Source: Herbidospora mongoliensis
GTDB lineage: Bacteria > Actinomycetota > Actinomycetes > Streptosporangiales > Streptosporangiaceae
Assembly (NCBI RefSeq): GCF_001570545.1
Contig: NZ_BBXD01000014.1
Coordinates: forward strand, 447,112 to 496,136
Reading direction: 5' to 3'
DNA: 49,025 nt
Part shown: positions 42,804 through 49,025 of the stretch, piece after piece
Position numbering within the stretch: position 1 is the first letter of the stretch
How the letters are laid out: each line of letters opens with the position of its first letter
Notes under the pieces: model-generated
Seen by the model: the letters and a program-made list of their open reading frames with translations, nothing else
Database searches by the model: none
Told to the model about the DNA's origin: nothing
Translations under genes and position numbers: made by a program

Positions 42804-42865
42804 CGGTGTGCCGGGAAGTCTGGTCGGCGGTTCTTCAGCGTTTCCCGGCAACCGAGCGGAGACCC
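42804..42865 (+). promoter_or_regulatory. Leader element B before nhaA (shared with ABC operon)
   Basis: The 26 bases at 42804-42829, containing GTGCCGGGAAGTCTGGTCGG, match 39354-39379 with one mismatch. Here TGCCGGGAA is perfectly complementary to TTCCCGGCA about 24 bases downstream, giving a stable 9-bp hairpin just before the ribosome binding site GGAGA. It is a candidate ion-responsive leader. Confidence 0.55.
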
Positions 42866-44221
42866 ATGTCCGGCACCGTGTCCCGTCGTGCCCCCCGTCT
42901 GTTCAGCAGAAGCACCTGGCCCGAGGCCCGCCGCATCGCCGACATCCTCCGCAAGGAGACCATCGGCGGCGCGCTGCTCCTGGCCGCCGCGCTGGCCGCG
43001 ATCATCTGGGCCAACTCCCCGTGGGCCCAGGCCTACCAGGACCTCGGGGCCGTCGAGATCGGCCCTGCGGCGCTGCACCTGAACCTCGACCTGGCCACCT
43101 GGGCCGCCGACGGTCTGCTGGCGATCTTCTTCTTCGTGGCGGGGCTGGAGCTCAAGCGCGAGTTCATCGCCGGTGACCTGCGTCAGGTACGCCGCGCGGT
43201 GGTGCCGGTGGCCGCCGCGTTCGGCGGGGTGCTGGTGCCCGCGATGGTCTACCTGGCCATCGCCGGTGGGTCCGGGGCGCGGGGGTGGGCGATCCCGACC
43301 GCCACCGACATCGCCTTCGCGCTGGCGGTGCTGGCGGTGGTCGGCCGCTTCCTGCCCAGCGGGCTGCGGACCTTCCTGCTGACCTTGGCCGTGGTCGACG
43401 ACCTGGTCGCGATCGTCATCATCGCCGTCTTCTACACCGCCTCCCTGTCGGTGGTGCCGTTGCTGCTGGCGCTGGCCCCGCTGGCGGTGTTCGCCGTCCT
43501 GGTACGGCGGCGCGTGCGCTCGTGGTGGCTGCTGCTGCCACTGGCCTCGGCGACCTGGGCGCTGGTCCACGCCTCGGGAGTGCACGCCACCGTGGCCGGA
43601 GTGCTGCTGGCCCTGACAGTCCCGGTACCACGCCGCGACGGCGGCCAAGGGCCTGGGCTGGCCGAGCACTTCGAGCACCGGTTCCGGCCGATCTCCGCCG
43701 GGATCGCGGTGCCCGTGTTCGCGTTCTTCTCCGCTGGGGTCACTTTCGGCGGCGTGAGCGGCCTGTCCGGGACGTTGAGCGACCCGATCGCGCTGGGCAT
43801 CGTGGCCGGGCTGGTCGTGGGCAAGCCGGTGGGCATCTTGGCCGCCACGTGGTTGGTGGCCCGATTCACCAAGGCCACGATGGACGAAGGGCTGGCTTGG
43901 ATCGACGTAGTGGGCCTGGCCGTGCTGGCCGGGATCGGGTTCACCGTGTCCCTGCTGATCGGCGACCTGGCCTTCGACGCCAACGAGGCCGTCAAGGTCG
44001 CCGTCCTCACCGGTTCGCTGACCTCGGCTCTGATCGCGGCGGTCATCCTGCGGATGCGGGCACGGGTGTACCGGCGCATCCGCGAAACCGAGACCGCCGA
44101 CATAGACGGCGACGGCATCCCGGACGTCTACGAGAGTGGGCCCGAGCCACACCCACCGGCTTCGGGCGCTTCAAGACACGACGGCACCCCTGGCCGGACG
44201 ATACCCTCCGGCGGCGCGTGA
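42866..44221 (+). CDS. nhaA: Na+/H+ antiporter NhaA
   Basis: A 451-residue Nha[35 protein letters not shown] and the ion-binding pair [18 protein letters not shown] (two adjacent Asp) are all present, with [38 protein letters not shown] and [15 protein letters not shown]. Helices X-XII are normal. The C-terminal tail (about residues 405-451) adds [14 protein letters not shown], an EF-hand-like calcium loop. ATG 42866 has GGAGA upstream and follows a leader with a stable hairpin. It would exchange Na+ for H+ and set cytoplasmic pH and salt. Confidence 0.95.
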   Translation: MSGTVSRRAPRLFSRSTWPEARRIADILRKETIGGALLLAAALAAIIWANSPWAQAYQDLGAVEIGPAALHLNLDLATWAADGLLAIFFFVAGLELKREFIAGDLRQVRRAVVPVAAAFGGVLVPAMVYLAIAGGSGARGWAIPTATDIAFALAVLAVVGRFLPSGLRTFLLTLAVVDDLVAIVIIAVFYTASLSVVPLLLALAPLAVFAVLVRRRVRSWWLLLPLASATWALVHASGVHATVAGVLLALTVPVPRRDGGQGPGLAEHFEHRFRPISAGIAVPVFAFFSAGVTFGGVSGLSGTLSDPIALGIVAGLVVGKPVGILAATWLVARFTKATMDEGLAWIDVVGLAVLAGIGFTVSLLIGDLAFDANEAVKVAVLTGSLTSALIAAVILRMRARVYRRIRETETADIDGDGIPDVYESGPEPHPPASGASRHDGTPGRTIPSGGA

Positions 44222-44362
44222 CCAGATGGACGTGACCAGCCCTGCGCCATCGCCATGATCAGGCCGGACGGTCAGGACCGCCACCTGCTGTCGGCATGGC
44301 GAATCCATCCGCCATGGTCCCAGCGGCGCGTCCCATCACCCTCACCGATAATGGAGCGGGCG

Positions 44363-44533
44363 ATGACCGACCCCTTGCGCGAACCGATGACGTTAAGCGC
44401 GACGATCGAAGAGGTCCAGCGGCAGATCGCCGCGGGGATACGAGCCTTGCGGGTCTACTTGGACAACCAGGTCGCCCAAGGCCAGATCACTGCGGAGCGG
44501 GCAACCGCCCTCATGGGCCCTGTTCTCGTATAG
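44363..44533 (+). CDS. Small helical protein of unknown function
   Basis: A 56-residue protein (MTDPLREPMTLSATIEEVQR, QIAAGIRALRVYLDNQVAQG, QITAERATALMGPVLV), predicted to be mostly helical. The ATG has GGAGCGGG directly upstream. A short, charged, non-membrane product with a normal ribosome binding site is a plausible real gene. It lies 141 bases after nhaA on the same strand and may be co-transcribed. The family was not recognised. Confidence 0.5.
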   Translation: MTDPLREPMTLSATIEEVQRQIAAGIRALRVYLDNQVAQGQITAERATALMGPVLV

Positions 44534-44564
44534 CTACGGCGAACGGACATGTAGCGCTGAGTGA

Positions 44565-45417
44565 CTACATGGGGGCGCGGTCGCGCTGCTGAAGGGCGGC
44601 GAAGTCGGTGTGTGCCGTTTCGACTGCCTCCGGGTACGCCTGGGTCTTCTCGTACTCGGCGAGCGCCCGGTAGATGCTGGCGACAGACGGGTTCTGTCCC
44701 TTGCGCTTGCCGGATTTGCCCTTGCGGGCTGCGGTCTCCAGCCCCTCCAGCGTCGACTCCCGGATGTTCTCCCGCTCCGTCTCCGCCATCGCGGCGAAGA
44801 AGCCGAACAGCAGCTTGCCGGGGCCGGTGGGGTCGTAGATGCCGGGCAGCGGCCCGGCGAGCATCTCCAGGACCAGGCCGTGTTCGGTCAGATGGTCCGC
44901 GAGGGCGGTGAGCTCTGCCGCGTCACGCCCCAGCCGCTTCATCTCGAACACGGTGAAGATAACCCGGCAGTGCGGGGCGTGCTCCTTGATCTCCCGGGCG
45001 GTCTTCAGCGCCTCCTCGAACTGCGGGCGGACCTTGATCCGGGTGCTGATCTTCTCGCTGAAGATCTTGTCTCTGCCGATGCCGTGCTTGGCGAGCGCGT
45101 TCAGCTGCGAGGCGAGCTCCTGGCTGAGGTGTGAGCAACGGGCATAGCCGATGCGGATGTCCGCGCTCGGCAGGCTGGGATCGACGGCCGCGGGCACCGA
45201 ATTGCCGGGCCGCCAGGGCTGCCCCGGCCCTCGGTTGGCCGGGGTCGGCACCCGCAGCACCTTGGTGAAGCGGCCGGTGTGGTAGGCGCTCGTGACTGCC
45301 CCGCTGCGCGAGCGGCACGGCGAGCCAGGGGCGGCCTTGCACTTCGGGCACGGATGGCGCTCGATGAGATCGGCTTCGGACTCAGGGTCCGGCGGAAGAT
45401 TCTTGAGGGGCCGTCAT
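44565..45417 (-). pseudogene. Serine recombinase with zinc-finger N-terminus, damaged
   Basis: The resolvase catalytic domain is well preserved: RIGYARCSHLSQELASQLNA (Ser nucleophile), FEMKRLGRDAAELTALADHL, and PGKLLFGFFAAMAETERENI with RESTLEGLETAARKG. Upstream in frame lies a zinc-binding motif, PCPKCKAAPGSPCRSRSG, then AYHTGRFTKV. The zinc-finger frame is separated from the likely ATG 45417 (MTAPQESSAG) by a frameshift near 45385. After ARKG the chain jumps to GKRKGQNPSVASIYRALAEY, so about 40 residues of the DNA-binding region seem deleted. GTG 45260 is another possible start. Activity is doubtful. Confidence 0.7.
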
Positions 45418-45652
45418 GGATTTCTCAATGGTCTTCGTTCGGCCCTATTTGATCTTGCTCGGACAAAGGGCCGTTTGCGAGAGAAGCTGTGGTTGCTCTC
45501 TGACGGTGTTCGGCGTGCCATCGTCCCGGTCCGGGTGGAGCGCGGTTTCGCCACGGCGTACAGCTACACCGTCGACAAGGTCCACACCTTCCCCACGTAC
45601 CACATCACCGGCGTGGCAGGACTGACCGGAAGGCCCCGACTGAGGACGGCGC
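45418..45652. other. Short gap with a possible Hint-type relic
   Basis: A plus frame reads [16 protein letters not shown], reminiscent of the closing region of Hint/intein-like domains in polymorphic toxins (Y-x-L-T/V-x-x-x-HT-Y/F), but it lacks the terminal His-Asn. The evidence is weak. The 3' part overlaps the end of the MarR gene. Confidence 0.25.
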
Positions 45653-46126
45653 TCAGCCTCCTTCGGTTTCCCGGCGCACGGTAGCGGCGATGCGGGTGAG
45701 TGCGGCCCCGAGGTGGCGGCGCTGCGCGGCGCTGAGCGGATCGAACACGAGCCGCTTCACCTGCGCGACATGTTCCGGTGCGCTCTCGACGAGTTTGTGC
45801 CGGCCGGCGTCGGCCAGGGTGGCGAGCGTGTACCGACCGTCGCCGGGGTCGGGTCGGCGGGCGACCCAGTCGCGGGCTTCGAAGCGATCCATCACCTTCG
45901 ACAGGCGGGGCTGGGTGCTGTCACAGACCCGGGCAAGGTCGCTGAGCCGCATTGTGGCTTCGTCGGCCATGGACAGCTGGGCCAGAACCCCGTACTCGAA
46001 GTTGGAGATGCCTGCGTCTCGCTGCAGCTGGCGGTCGAGGGCCGCCGGGAGGGCAATGACGACCGTGAGGAGCGCCTGCCACAGGTCCTGCTGGTCGTCG
46101 TCGAGCCAGGGCGACTGAGTGTCCAT
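45653..46126 (-). CDS. MarR-family transcriptional regulator
   Basis: A 157-residue repressor. The helix-turn-helix is [20 protein letters not shown], the wing [20 protein letters not shown], preceded by the dimerisation helix and [19 protein letters not shown] 46126 is preferred because TATGAT at 46134-46139, which includes the more distal ATG at 46138, is an ideal -10 element placed 7 bases before it, making the transcript leaderless. MarR-type palindromes overlap this promoter, so the gene is autoregulated. It divergently controls the dioxygenase/oxidoreductase pair. Confidence 0.9.
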   Translation of the reverse strand: MDTQSPWLDDDQQDLWQALLTVVIALPAALDRQLQRDAGISNFEYGVLAQLSMADEATMRLSDLARVCDSTQPRLSKVMDRFEARDWVARRPDPGDGRYTLATLADAGRHKLVESAPEHVAQVKRLVFDPLSAAQRRHLGAALTRIAATVRRETEGG

Positions 46127-46138
46127 GAGACGCATCAT

Positions 46139-46176
46139 ACTTGCCCGGACAACTCACATCACTTGCCTAGGCAACT
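46139..46176. promoter_or_regulatory. MarR operator pair at the marR promoter
   Basis: Two palindromes of the form ACTTGCC-N2-GGCAAGT: ACTTGCC/GACAACT at 46139-46154 and ACTTGCC/GGCAACT at 46161-46176. They are 22 bp apart, two helical turns, and the first abuts the -10 element of the MarR gene. Confidence 0.75.
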
Positions 46177-46195
46177 CTTAATGAGGTACTTTTTC

Positions 46196-46233
46196 ACTTG
46201 CCTGGGCAAGTGAAAATACTTGTCAAGGCAAGT
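46196..46233. promoter_or_regulatory. MarR operator pair at the dioxygenase promoter
   Basis: A near-perfect TCACTTGCC-TG-GGCAAGTGA at 46194-46213 and ACTTGTC-AA-GGCAAGT at 46218-46233, again 22 bp apart. They lie immediately upstream of the dioxygenase start, as expected for repression of the divergent operon. Confidence 0.75.
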
Positions 46234-47146
46234 GAAGGAGCTGATTTCGATCACCACCACGAGCAACCTGGCCACCCCGAACGGCCCGTCTTCCCCCTTT
46301 CCGTCGCGGACAGCGGCCGCGGCGTACGACGAGCTCCTTGCCGAGGTTCTGCCACAAGCGCGCGAGCAGCGGGTGCGGAACCCCTCCGACGGTCCCCTGC
46401 CCAGCCTCTTCGTCAGCCACGGCGCCCCGTTCACCCTCGACGATCCACAGTGGCTCAGCGACTTCTTCGACTGGGCCCAGTCGATGCCCAAACCCCGGGC
46501 CATCGTCGTCGTCTCGGCCCACTGGGAACGGGCACCGGTCACGATATCCGGAGCCGCGGCCGGCACCCCGCTGCACTACGATTTCAGCGGCTTCCATCCC
46601 CGCTACAAGACCCTTCCCTACGCGACCCCGGACGCCACCGACCTGGCTCGGCGACTCACCGGCCTGCTGGGCCGGACGCCCGTGCACGAGTTCGCCGACC
46701 GCGGCCTCGACCACGGCGCCTTCATCCCGCTCATGGCCATGTACCCCGCGGCCGACGTCCCGGTCGTGCAGCTGTCGATGCCCAGCCTCGATCCCAGCGC
46801 TCTGCTCGAGCTCGGGGCACGCCTGCGGCCGCTGCGTGAAGAAGGCATCCTCGTTCTCGGCTCGGGCTTCATGACGCACAGCTTCGCCGTCTTCCGCCGG
46901 CCGGAGCTCGCCGCCGACACCACGGCCTTCGACGAATGGGCTGTTGACGCCCTCGCCCGGGGTGACGCCGACGCCCTCACCGACTACCACAACAAGGCAC
47001 CCGGCGCCGCGGTCGCCCATCCGACGGCCGACCACTTCGTCCCGCTGCTGCTCACCGTCGGCGCCGCCGATGACCCCGGCAGCGCCGTGAGCGCCATCGA
47101 CCGCATGGTGATGGGCAACTCCACCCGGTCGGTGCAGCTGACCTGA
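46232..47146 (+). CDS. LigB-type extradiol dioxygenase (DODA/YgiD-like)
   Basis: About 304 residues. Metal and active-site His residues are visible in LPSLFVSHGAPFTLDD, VVVSAHWERAPVTI, FADRGLDHGAFIPLMAMYP and VLGSGFMTHSFAVF, the class III extradiol dioxygenase pattern of 4,5-DOPA dioxygenase and YgiD. Such enzymes open catechol rings or respond to quinones. The start is uncertain: GTG 46232 lies within an operator with AAGGAG just after it, and TTG 46220 is also in frame. It is under the divergent MarR regulator and precedes the oxidoreductase by 49 bases. Confidence 0.85.
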   Translation: MKELISITTTSNLATPNGPSSPFPSRTAAAAYDELLAEVLPQAREQRVRNPSDGPLPSLFVSHGAPFTLDDPQWLSDFFDWAQSMPKPRAIVVVSAHWERAPVTISGAAAGTPLHYDFSGFHPRYKTLPYATPDATDLARRLTGLLGRTPVHEFADRGLDHGAFIPLMAMYPAADVPVVQLSMPSLDPSALLELGARLRPLREEGILVLGSGFMTHSFAVFRRPELAADTTAFDEWAVDALARGDADALTDYHNKAPGAAVAHPTADHFVPLLLTVGAADDPGSAVSAIDRMVMGNSTRSVQLT

Positions 47147-47195
47147 GCGCCTCATCCGTTGGCGACGACATCAATACACCCTGGAGGAAAGTGCC

Positions 47196-48131
47196 ATGAA
47201 GGTAATGCGTTTCCACGAGTTCGGCAGCAGCGAGGTCCTGCGCTACGAGGACGTCGACCGTCCGGTCCCCGGCACCGGGCAGGTGCTGGTGCGGGTGGCG
47301 GCCACATCGTTCAACCCGGTCGACGACCACATCCGCGCCGGTGTCCTGGCCGAGATGATCCCGATCACTCTCCCGTACGTGCCGGGAATCGACCTGGCGG
47401 GCACCGTCGCTGAACTCGGCGCGGACGTGATTGGCCTGGAGGTCGGCGACCGGGTCGTGGCGATGCTGCCCCTCGACTCCGCCGGCGGCGCCGCCGAGTA
47501 CGTGCTCGCCCCGGCCGAGTCCCTGGCCCCGGCGCCCCGGACGACCGAGCTGGTCGACGCCGCGGCGCTGCCGCTGACCGGCCTGGCGGCCTGGCAGACG
47601 GCGTTCGAGCTCGCCGAGCTGAAGCCCGGTCAGACCGTCCTGGTCAATGGGGCGGGGGGCGCGGTCGGCAGCCTCGTGGTACAGCTCGCCGTCGACGCGG
47701 GAGCGCACGTGACCGCAGTGGACGCGTCGCAGCACGCCGACCGCCTTCGGGGCTACGGCGCGGACCGGGTCGTGGGCCCCCTCGCCTCCACCGCAGGCCC
47801 GGCCGCCGTGGGCGGTCCGTTCCAGGTCGTGGTGAACCATGTGCGCGTCTCCCCGGAGGAGCTCGCGCAGCTGACGAACTACGTCGCCGACGGCGGGGTC
47901 GCCGTCAGCACAGCCGGCCCGATTCCCGAGGACCCCGCCCGGGGAGTGCGCAGCGCGAGCCTGTGGGTCCGCAGCGACGGAGCCCAGCTGACCGAGCTGG
48001 TCGCCAAGGTGGATGCCGGCAAGCTCCGGCTCCACGTCGCCGCCCACCGCCCGGTGGCCGAGCTGGCCGCCGTGCATGAGGAAGCCGGCACCGGGCGGCT
48101 ACCCGGCAAGACGGTCGTGCTCGCTCCCTGA
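47196..48131 (+). CDS. Zinc-independent medium-chain (quinone) oxidoreductase
   Basis: A 311-residue NADP-dependent MDR protein of the quinone oxidoreductase type: MKVMRFHEFGSSEVLRYEDV, ATSFNPVDDHIRAG, VPGIDLAGTVAELG, the nucleotide motif VLVNGAGGAVGSLVVQLAVD, and the closing HVAAHRPVAELAAVHEEAGT. It lacks zinc ligands. GGAGGA lies upstream of ATG 47196. With the dioxygenase and MarR gene it forms a small module resembling those that detoxify quinones or catechols. Confidence 0.92.
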   Translation: MKVMRFHEFGSSEVLRYEDVDRPVPGTGQVLVRVAATSFNPVDDHIRAGVLAEMIPITLPYVPGIDLAGTVAELGADVIGLEVGDRVVAMLPLDSAGGAAEYVLAPAESLAPAPRTTELVDAAALPLTGLAAWQTAFELAELKPGQTVLVNGAGGAVGSLVVQLAVDAGAHVTAVDASQHADRLRGYGADRVVGPLASTAGPAAVGGPFQVVVNHVRVSPEELAQLTNYVADGGVAVSTAGPIPEDPARGVRSASLWVRSDGAQLTELVAKVDAGKLRLHVAAHRPVAELAAVHEEAGTGRLPGKTVVLAP

Positions 48132-48274
48132 TCACACGCGACCGGGCCGCCCGCCGTTCGCTCTCCCGCCGGTGGGCCGCCCGGAAGTTCAACGGCGGCA
48201 GCACCCGCAACCTGTCGGCACCGGCGAGGCCATGCGGCAGGCCCTACACTCGAGCCCGCCGCTGCCGCTCACGC

Positions 48275-48311
48275 ACGTTGCCCGGGACGCCGAAGCTTCC
48301 CCGGGCAACGT
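48275..48311. terminator. 12-bp hairpin terminator
   Basis: ACGTTGCCCGGG at 48275-48286 is exactly complementary to CCCGGGCAACGT at 48300-48311, with a 13-base loop. It lies between the oxidoreductase and the convergent Tn3 fragment. Confidence 0.7.
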
Positions 48312-48318
48312 TGTCTTC

Positions 48319-48350
48319 ACTCGGGCTCCGGCCAGGCCCGGAGCCCGAGT
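48319..48350. terminator. 13-bp hairpin terminator
   Basis: ACTCGGGCTCCGG at 48319-48331 pairs perfectly with CCGGAGCCCGAGT at 48338-48350 around a 6-base loop. It ends 1 base before the stop codon of the Tn3 transposase fragment, which suits a two-way terminator. Confidence 0.8.
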
Positions 48351-48351
48351 G

Positions 48352-48600
48352 TCACGCCGGGGCTGCGGCTGCCTCCCCATGCGGGGTCCGCGGGCCGGGC
48401 ACCGTCGCCCGGATGGACAGGTCCAGATCGAGGCGGCTGTTCATGTCCAGCTCGAACCATCCGTGCGGATTGACGTGGGTCCAGAACAGCGGCGACAGCG
48501 CCCTACGGTCGGCGTCGGTGAGCTTGTCTGCCCACTTCGGATCGGCCAGGACCTCCTGCATCAGCAGCGTGTTGACGTGTTCTCTGAACAAGCCGCGTAT
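48352..48600 (-). mobile_element. Tn3-family transposase, C-terminal fragment
   Basis: The minus strand reads REHVNTLLMQEVLADPKWAD, KLTDADRRALSPLFWTHVNP, HGWFELDMNSRLDLDLS. This resembles the terminal part of actinobacterial Tn3-family TnpA (V-NTL-x-Q, LTDADRRGL-PLF, PYG). The start and the catalytic D-D-E region are missing; the join with the upstream TPR fragment is near 48600. Confidence 0.65.
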
Positions 48601-48613
48601 TTGATCTTGTCTA

Positions 48614-48905
48614 TCAATCGGTTGATTCCTGAACCGGTTCCTGCAGGATGGTGCGGCCATGAACTTCGCTCTCCAACTCAGCCAGATAGGCCGCCGCCTG
48701 CCTCGCCGCCGGAGCGCCGATGCGCCGGTATATCGCCACGGCTTCGCCAAGGCTGACAAGGGCTGTATCTCGGTCACCGGTTCGGGCCATGCACTGGGCG
48801 ATGCCTTCAAGCGCACGCCCTTCGTCTACGGGACTGTGTACTTGACGTGCGAGTCGCAGAGCCTCCTGATATTGGGGCAGCGCTTCCTGCGGTCTAGAGA
48901 GCCTT
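48614..48905 (-). pseudogene. C-terminal TPR fragment of an AfsR/SARP-type regulator
   Basis: The minus strand reads EALPQYQEALRLARQVHSPV, DEGRALEGIAQCMARTGDRD, TALVSLGEAVAIYRRIGAPA and AARQAAAYLAELESE, and ends at TGA 48614-48616. These are standard TPR units from the tail of large actinobacterial regulators. The N-terminal part is replaced by other sequence near 48905. Confidence 0.6.
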
Positions 48906-48916
48906 AATGGCTGAGG

Positions 48917-49025
48917 TTATGAGAGGTGGGGGTCCAGGCCGGTCTTGGCGATGAACCCGCTGAGGATGCGGCGGCGGTATTGCATGCGTTTGAGCCGGCT
49001 CTTCACCAGCGCGAGGAGTTGGTCC
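48917..49025 (-). CDS. End of an unidentified gene (5' part off window)
   Basis: The minus frame ends DQLLALVKSRLKRMQYRRRI, LSGFIAKTGLDPHLS, with TAA at 48917-48919. The basic, helical ending would suit a transposase, and the neighbouring fragments are from mobile DNA, but the family was not fixed. Confidence 0.4.
   Translation of the reverse strand, partial: DQLLALVKSRLKRMQYRRRILSGFIAKTGLDPHLS

Noticed and set aside
42728-44152. Minus-strand frame of 474 codons
   Set aside because: It is the exact antisense of nhaA, whose membrane and ion-binding motifs are unambiguous.

Overview
The window is very GC-rich DNA, with strong G/C preference at third codon positions, GGAGG-type ribosome binding sites, several apparently leaderless starts, and gene families typical of soil actinomycetes (AfsR-like regulator remnants, tandem universal stress proteins, CBM2-tailed secreted enzymes, actinobacterial transposon remnants). 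A Streptosporangiales or Streptomyces-like chromosome fits best. I cannot name the species. No rRNA, tRNA or CRISPR array was seen.

Layout. 1-4548 (minus) holds most of a large exported protein with a possible PD-(D/E)XK-like N-terminal domain, a proline-rich spacer, a von Willebrand D domain and near-identical 107-109-residue repeats; its 3' end lies off the window. 4.7-15 kb is ordinary accessory content: a propeller-like protein, a NarL/DesK-type two-component system with a membrane protein, a methyltransferase divergent from a LysR regulator with a clear LTTR box, an ArsR-GNAT pair, a dehalogenase-like HAD protein and a LacI-MFS operon. 15-22 kb has a membrane protein, a CBM2-tailed sugar dehydrogenase, a seven-bladed secreted propeller, a SnoaL-like protein and RidA, separated by gene relics.

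22.2-30.9 kb (minus) is the most interesting part: nine tightly packed genes, most overlapping by 4 bp. In order of transcription they encode a 6-phosphogluconate-dehydrogenase-like protein, a Gfo/Idh/MocA oxidoreductase, a nucleoside hydrolase, a GNAT/FemX-like acyltransferase, a free-standing peptidyl carrier protein, a free-standing adenylation enzyme, an ATP-grasp ligase, an MFS exporter, and a thioesterase with Cys in place of the usual Ser nucleophile fused to a carrier-like domain lacking the phosphopantetheine Ser. A HAD phosphatase (divergent) and an S66 LD-carboxypeptidase/MccF-type peptidase follow. I read this as a compact cluster for a small aminoacyl- or peptidyl-sugar/nucleoside compound with its own exporter and possibly a self-immunity peptidase.

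32.7-36.2 kb is a graveyard: a frameshifted regulator remnant, a frameshifted NucA/NucB nuclease protein, a frameshifted DUF6461-like gene, IS3 fragments, an XRE fragment and a secreted-protein fragment. 36.2-44.5 kb carries a chromate transporter, two universal stress genes (one frameshifted), an ABC exporter pair, a frameshifted SDR and NhaA; the ABC exporter and NhaA share a 26-27-base leader motif. 44.5-49 kb has a damaged serine recombinase, a MarR-controlled dioxygenase/oxidoreductase module with four MarR-type operators, and Tn3, TPR-regulator and other truncated fragments at the right edge.
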